Source: Bacteroidia bacterium (lineage in GTDB: Bacteria > Bacteroidota > Bacteroidia > UKL13-3). From it: DNA of 10,787 nucleotides. The DNA is taken from positions 1 to 10,787 of the forward strand of contig JACFNJ010000075.1 in the NCBI GenBank assembly GCA_019454865.1, read 5' to 3'. Position 1 is the stretch's first letter. Every line of letters begins with the position of its first letter. Under the pieces are notes generated by a model. The model had not been told where the DNA came from, did not search any database, and was given only the letters and a program-made list of their open reading frames with translations. Position numbers and translations under genes: made by a program. Shown piece after piece: positions 10,101-10,787 of this stretch.

Positions 10101-10787
10101 AATCAGGTTTCAAAATTGGTATTGAGGCTTACTCAAAAGGTGGCGGGGCTATAATATTAGATAGTATTGTGATATTTGATAATTTTATGGATTTACCAGT
10201 AAATCCTGCAACAATTTCAAATTGTTATAATGATTCTATCAATGTATTTATATCAAATGCTGACTCAAAGTTTGAATACCGTTTGTTTGATAATTATACA
10301 CAAAGTTTTGTGGGTCCTTATTTCCAAGGTAATGACGGCACTTTGAAAATACAAGGATATATGAATAATGTAGATTCTGCTGAATTGAAGGTATTAGCAC
10401 ATAACTTAACGTCTAATTGTACTAACTTTATGACAAATGTTGTTAAGGTGAATTTCAGAAATTTCAAAAATGGACCATTTGTTATTAAAGGAAGTGTATT
10501 TGATGGTCAATTTAATGTAGGAGATTTCTTTACTCCGGATGCCGTTAAAGTTGGTGGTACTGCACGATATGAATTAGTTCCTCCTAAAGGCACTACAAAT
10601 AGCAGCTATGGTACTGATTGGACAGTTTCAAGTGCTACCATTTATAAATATTTCTATAACCAAATTGCTAAAGAAAATGTAATTGTTGATTCGGCTTCAA
10701 GTTACTCATTAGTTCCTCCTGCATCAGGAAATCCTGGTTATGTATTAGTAAATGCAATGCCTTCTGACTCAAATAAAACTTTCTTAA
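4187..10787 (+). CDS. Giant secreted protein with three tandem beta-helix modules, jelly-roll and Ig-like domains (partial, 3' end missing)
   Basis: The reading frame is open from the ATG to the window edge: 2200 codons plus one base, with no stop. Residues 1-30 are a signal peptide (charged MRTK, hydrophobic SLLLLTLCVGI, then VKA before QAPF). Residues 39-578, 594-1135 and 1147-1715 are three diverged copies of one module rich in Asn, Thr, Ser, Gly and Ile, with strand-turn repeats such as ITNNTI and FNNIFSN, the hallmark of right-handed parallel beta-helices (PbH1/NosD-like). Each module ends in a motif like the IGAYE ending of choice-of-anchor-Q proteins. Residues about 1716-1840 form a beta-sandwich-like linker (DTLYYKVNGG). 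Residues about 1840-1998 resemble a choice-of-anchor-J/MAM jelly roll (RLVSPCLDF 1895-1903; ILDSIVIFDN near 1990-1999). Residues about 2005-2090 look Ig-like, with Cys2013 and Cys2078. The part after that, to 2200, is unassigned. The product is likely a cell-surface or released adhesin or carbohydrate-interacting protein; no catalytic residues could be identified, and a C-terminal sorting domain would be expected beyond the edge. The exact function is unknown. Confidence 0.92.
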   Translation, partial: MRTKFTFLSSKFFTSLLLLTLCVGITKVKAQAPFAAGQTYYVDGVGVDLVSPKDTFMNLTGAYSMGNPYTSTTGIISALNANGIDPTTLGQITIMLAPGYSGNEATNAGIVINTINYASPLRKIVMKPTLGYNFTITNTVALAANTALLRFNGTQFFTIDGTGLFGQNSITFKISTLGPQATGRVVDFISTSTTSINTVAISNLNLIGYSTVSTVTTNSGVYIGGVGLGTNSLRRNSNISITNCVIEGVQNGISARGANSTGQGNQDLGLIIRNNYIGGTNKLGGAVNAAGILLSNQSNAVVEYNKISGNLANYTGFKGIELNNAVSPLSLDSNISINGNSIYNISAISGGVCGIKVSLGTHTQALKISITNNTIAKLTSPGSAAIASMAYPIGILVENNSSNTGIEIYNNSVALSGTNLAGSTAACLVTGPLTSGGLRVFNNIFSNRMENIITNTIAYNTYAIIVAKTPTGVAPNQVVISPFDSIDNNLYDVATTGGWANIGYTSLNNYASVTEWGSFTNYDRKSIVTRPYFENDTVLTTSNGAPTTYAILGRSMVAMDIKGTTRPAANASIGAYQFTQNTTNAYTALEGGKTYLINGTDDWPTNANSTNKTFSTYGSFVNYLNSYGTKGTGTINIVFSTGFLTDVTVPPAIGPYPGMQGTRPIKVSAASGVSVNLTVDNGKVVCNNSGIIRLYGASFFEIDGTDGMGGKAITISLPTSANSVQAKLITLAPTLLHQTSYITIRNCKLVGSSTNSMNNTYAGIYMGAPTHVSGSASALSGANINNYISDNTIEAVRNGIYWRALAGQTDQFLTIKRNVIGGTTPTGTPQPTTYIGGNASNLAGIYVKGISQSVIDSNVVRNSISNATGFRGIDLDALPLNATQGEPGSTMSVEVTRNTIYNLGANSGFAVGIRIAATEANRNILLANNLIAKIYGTGSPSVAVLNSPAGISFEQPVAGAGEINFGINVIHNTVHLSNFGTAQVNPNSFSTALYADARVTGLTVRNNLFSNKLGRTTAGTISNCYIYAFGGNQAVFTEVNANVYHVGANPNFSNNQIGIANITQILSMYELREIYGGDGSSLFGEVAFLNDSTSAFDPLYVGHFAQRFIRNNLAVVDITGAGRSVSTVTAGALEVVDDYSPLMGGTTYHVNGTLAPPSKTSPLVGSFNTINNLFRFINSHGVDDGINPPKKDITILITSGYTGEGDTLITALHDYPKMGLNRVIVIKPDANANPVISSTAATTRSQYTAAGAVMRFQGAQYVTIDGSNDNGVTRNLTIQLPSTPGNAAYVNNGLTRVIDIIGWSRTASNITIKNCNILGYSNVNTIFTYAGIYQGGVAFNLPTTVPTNPLREQNNDNTFENNFIGGVKYGIYLRGVNNISGGYDLRTKVLNNVIGGDVYNMSPNPTNYFGGLANAAGILVAHQANTTIEGNKIQNNIPTFNANSGIELSNLGIPATGQANTDSAITITRNIIKNIKSNSTAAYGIYTNIRWDGVKNINIFNNMISGIASTGNTPSGLGFNLNPYGIFLDGTLIPGPPAPFPAIGVNIWNNSINLGQANTLSTAGISACIAAGLNTKGGIKVTNNILQNRLSRASGSGNIYALVSASNVNAFEETDYNNYYVAGTYGTNNIGGVNASAVVTRYQTFTNWVDFTGQDTMSMTIPSPFTSDIDLLIPTNTSSPLYRAGQRLPMVNRDVLDAPRPSLSSGVATIGAHEFVGTFLDIFPPRAFDYTKAFEYCPDPLTGTPLEIRISLMDKNPVLYDTLYYKVNGGAEIPLQATTKAGTARIYTIPALPANSKIAYRIGGSDGEGNPINFVNADPTTGYNYATTTMTVSSSNFIATGFDMADVFNWKTEQISGTDGVWDTRSFGSLTNPTLAPLTGSRAAMFKGSNGSSSRLVSPCLDFTSSQRPTLRLFISQDPDNPTLRDSIQVTIGGFGSWVSLPSLYPIYRQNSSFATAGYKVYDFCLEELFGQSGFKIGIEAYSKGGGAIILDSIVIFDNFMDLPVNPATISNCYNDSINVFISNADSKFEYRLFDNYTQSFVGPYFQGNDGTLKIQGYMNNVDSAELKVLAHNLTSNCTNFMTNVVKVNFRNFKNGPFVIKGSVFDGQFNVGDFFTPDAVKVGGTARYELVPPKGTTNSSYGTDWTVSSATIYKYFYNQIAKENVIVDSASSYSLVPPASGNPGYVLVNAMPSDSNKTFL
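4301..5920 (+). repeat. Beta-helix module 1 of the giant protein
   Basis: Residues 39-578. It opens with GQTYYVDG (37-44). Landmarks shared with the other copies are LLRFNGTQFFTIDGTG (ending at 163), SITNCVIEG around Cys244, NNYIGG (274-279) followed by NAAGILLSNQSNAVVEYNKISGN, and VFNNIFSN (440-447). A DNNLYDV segment follows, and the module closes with RPAANASIGAYQF (566-578). It is diverged from the other two copies at the protein level, so this is an ancient internal duplication and not a recent DNA repeat. Confidence 0.85.
5966..7591 (+). repeat. Beta-helix module 2 of the giant protein
   Basis: Residues 594-1135. It opens with GGKTYLINGTDDWP, and carries IIRLYGASFFEIDGTDG (ending at 707), TIRNCKLVG around Cys747, RNVIGG (817-822) followed by NLAGIYVKGISQSVIDSNVVRNS and then TGFRGIDLDA. 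VRNNLFSN (1004-1011) and NANVYHVG follow, and the module ends in TAGALEV (1129-1135). The start-to-start distance from module 1 is 555 residues. The closing motif is the most altered of the three (GALEV instead of GA[YH][QE]F). Confidence 0.85.
7625..9331 (+). repeat. Beta-helix module 3 of the giant protein
   Basis: Residues 1147-1715. It opens with GGTTYHVNG, then SFNTINNLFRFINSHG and ITSGYTGEGDT. It carries VMRFQGAQYVTIDGSND (ending at 1269), TIKNCNILGYS around Cys1315, NNVIGG (1391-1396) followed by NAAGILVAHQANTTIEGNKIQNN and SGIELSN, and VTNNILQN (1581-1588). A DYNNYYVAG segment follows, and it closes with VATIGAHEF (1707-1715). The start-to-start distance from module 2 is 553 residues. 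Confidence 0.85.
9704..10180 (+). other. Choice-of-anchor-J / MAM-like jelly-roll domain in the giant protein
   Basis: Residues about 1840-1998. The order of blocks fits this domain class: FNWKTEQISGTDGVW near the start, GSRAAMFKGSNGSSSRLVSPCLDF in the middle (surface-exposed glycine/serine loop followed by the SP-x-LDF strand), PTLRLFISQDPDNPTLRDSIQVTI, GSWVSL, and ILDSIVIFDNF at the end. In Bacteroidota such domains sit in secreted adhesins and hydrolases and bind ligands or stabilise the C-terminus. The boundaries are approximate, and the assignment rests on pattern memory alone. Confidence 0.6.

Noticed and set aside
10785..10787. TAA at the very end of the window as a possible stop of the giant gene
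   Set aside because: It is out of frame: the last full codons are TTC at 10781-10783 and TTA at 10784-10786, leaving one base.

Overview
The window looks like a chromosomal segment from an AT-rich member of the Bacteroidota. The evidence is the family content (a Bacteroidota-type OstA-like protein and a very large secreted beta-helix protein), promoter-like matches to the Bacteroidota pattern TTG-spacer-TAnnTTTG, A/T-rich leaders without a clear Shine-Dalgarno sequence, and the standard genetic code with TAA at all three stops seen. I cannot assign a genus. Both ends of the window cut through genes.

Layout. Positions 1-1052 (minus) hold the N-terminal 350 residues of an alpha-D-phosphohexomutase (phosphoglucomutase/phosphomannomutase family). 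A 190-base spacer with no recognisable gene follows. Positions 1243-2562 (minus) hold a complete tilS (tRNA(Ile)-lysidine synthetase, 439 aa). A 40-base divergent spacer separates tilS from a plus-strand gene at 2603-4129, which encodes a secreted OstA/LptA-like protein (508 aa) probably involved in moving lipopolysaccharide to the outer membrane. After 57 bases, a very long reading frame starts at 4187 and is still open at the right edge (at least 2200 codons).

That long gene fills about 60% of the window. It encodes a signal peptide, then three tandem, diverged right-handed beta-helix modules of about 540-570 residues each, then a beta-sandwich linker, a choice-of-anchor-J/MAM-like jelly-roll domain and an Ig-like domain. 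Each module opens with a G-x-T-Y-x-[VI]-[DN]-G motif and ends with a [IA]GA-x-[EQ]-[FV] motif. The expected C-terminal sorting signal (type IX secretion or gliding-associated) lies outside the window.

The tilS and phosphomutase genes are housekeeping and follow each other on the minus strand. The OstA-like and giant genes follow each other on the plus strand, and both products are exported, but I see nothing that ties them to one pathway. No RNA gene, CRISPR array, insertion sequence or integrase is visible. The giant repeat protein is the only part with a real claim to novelty.
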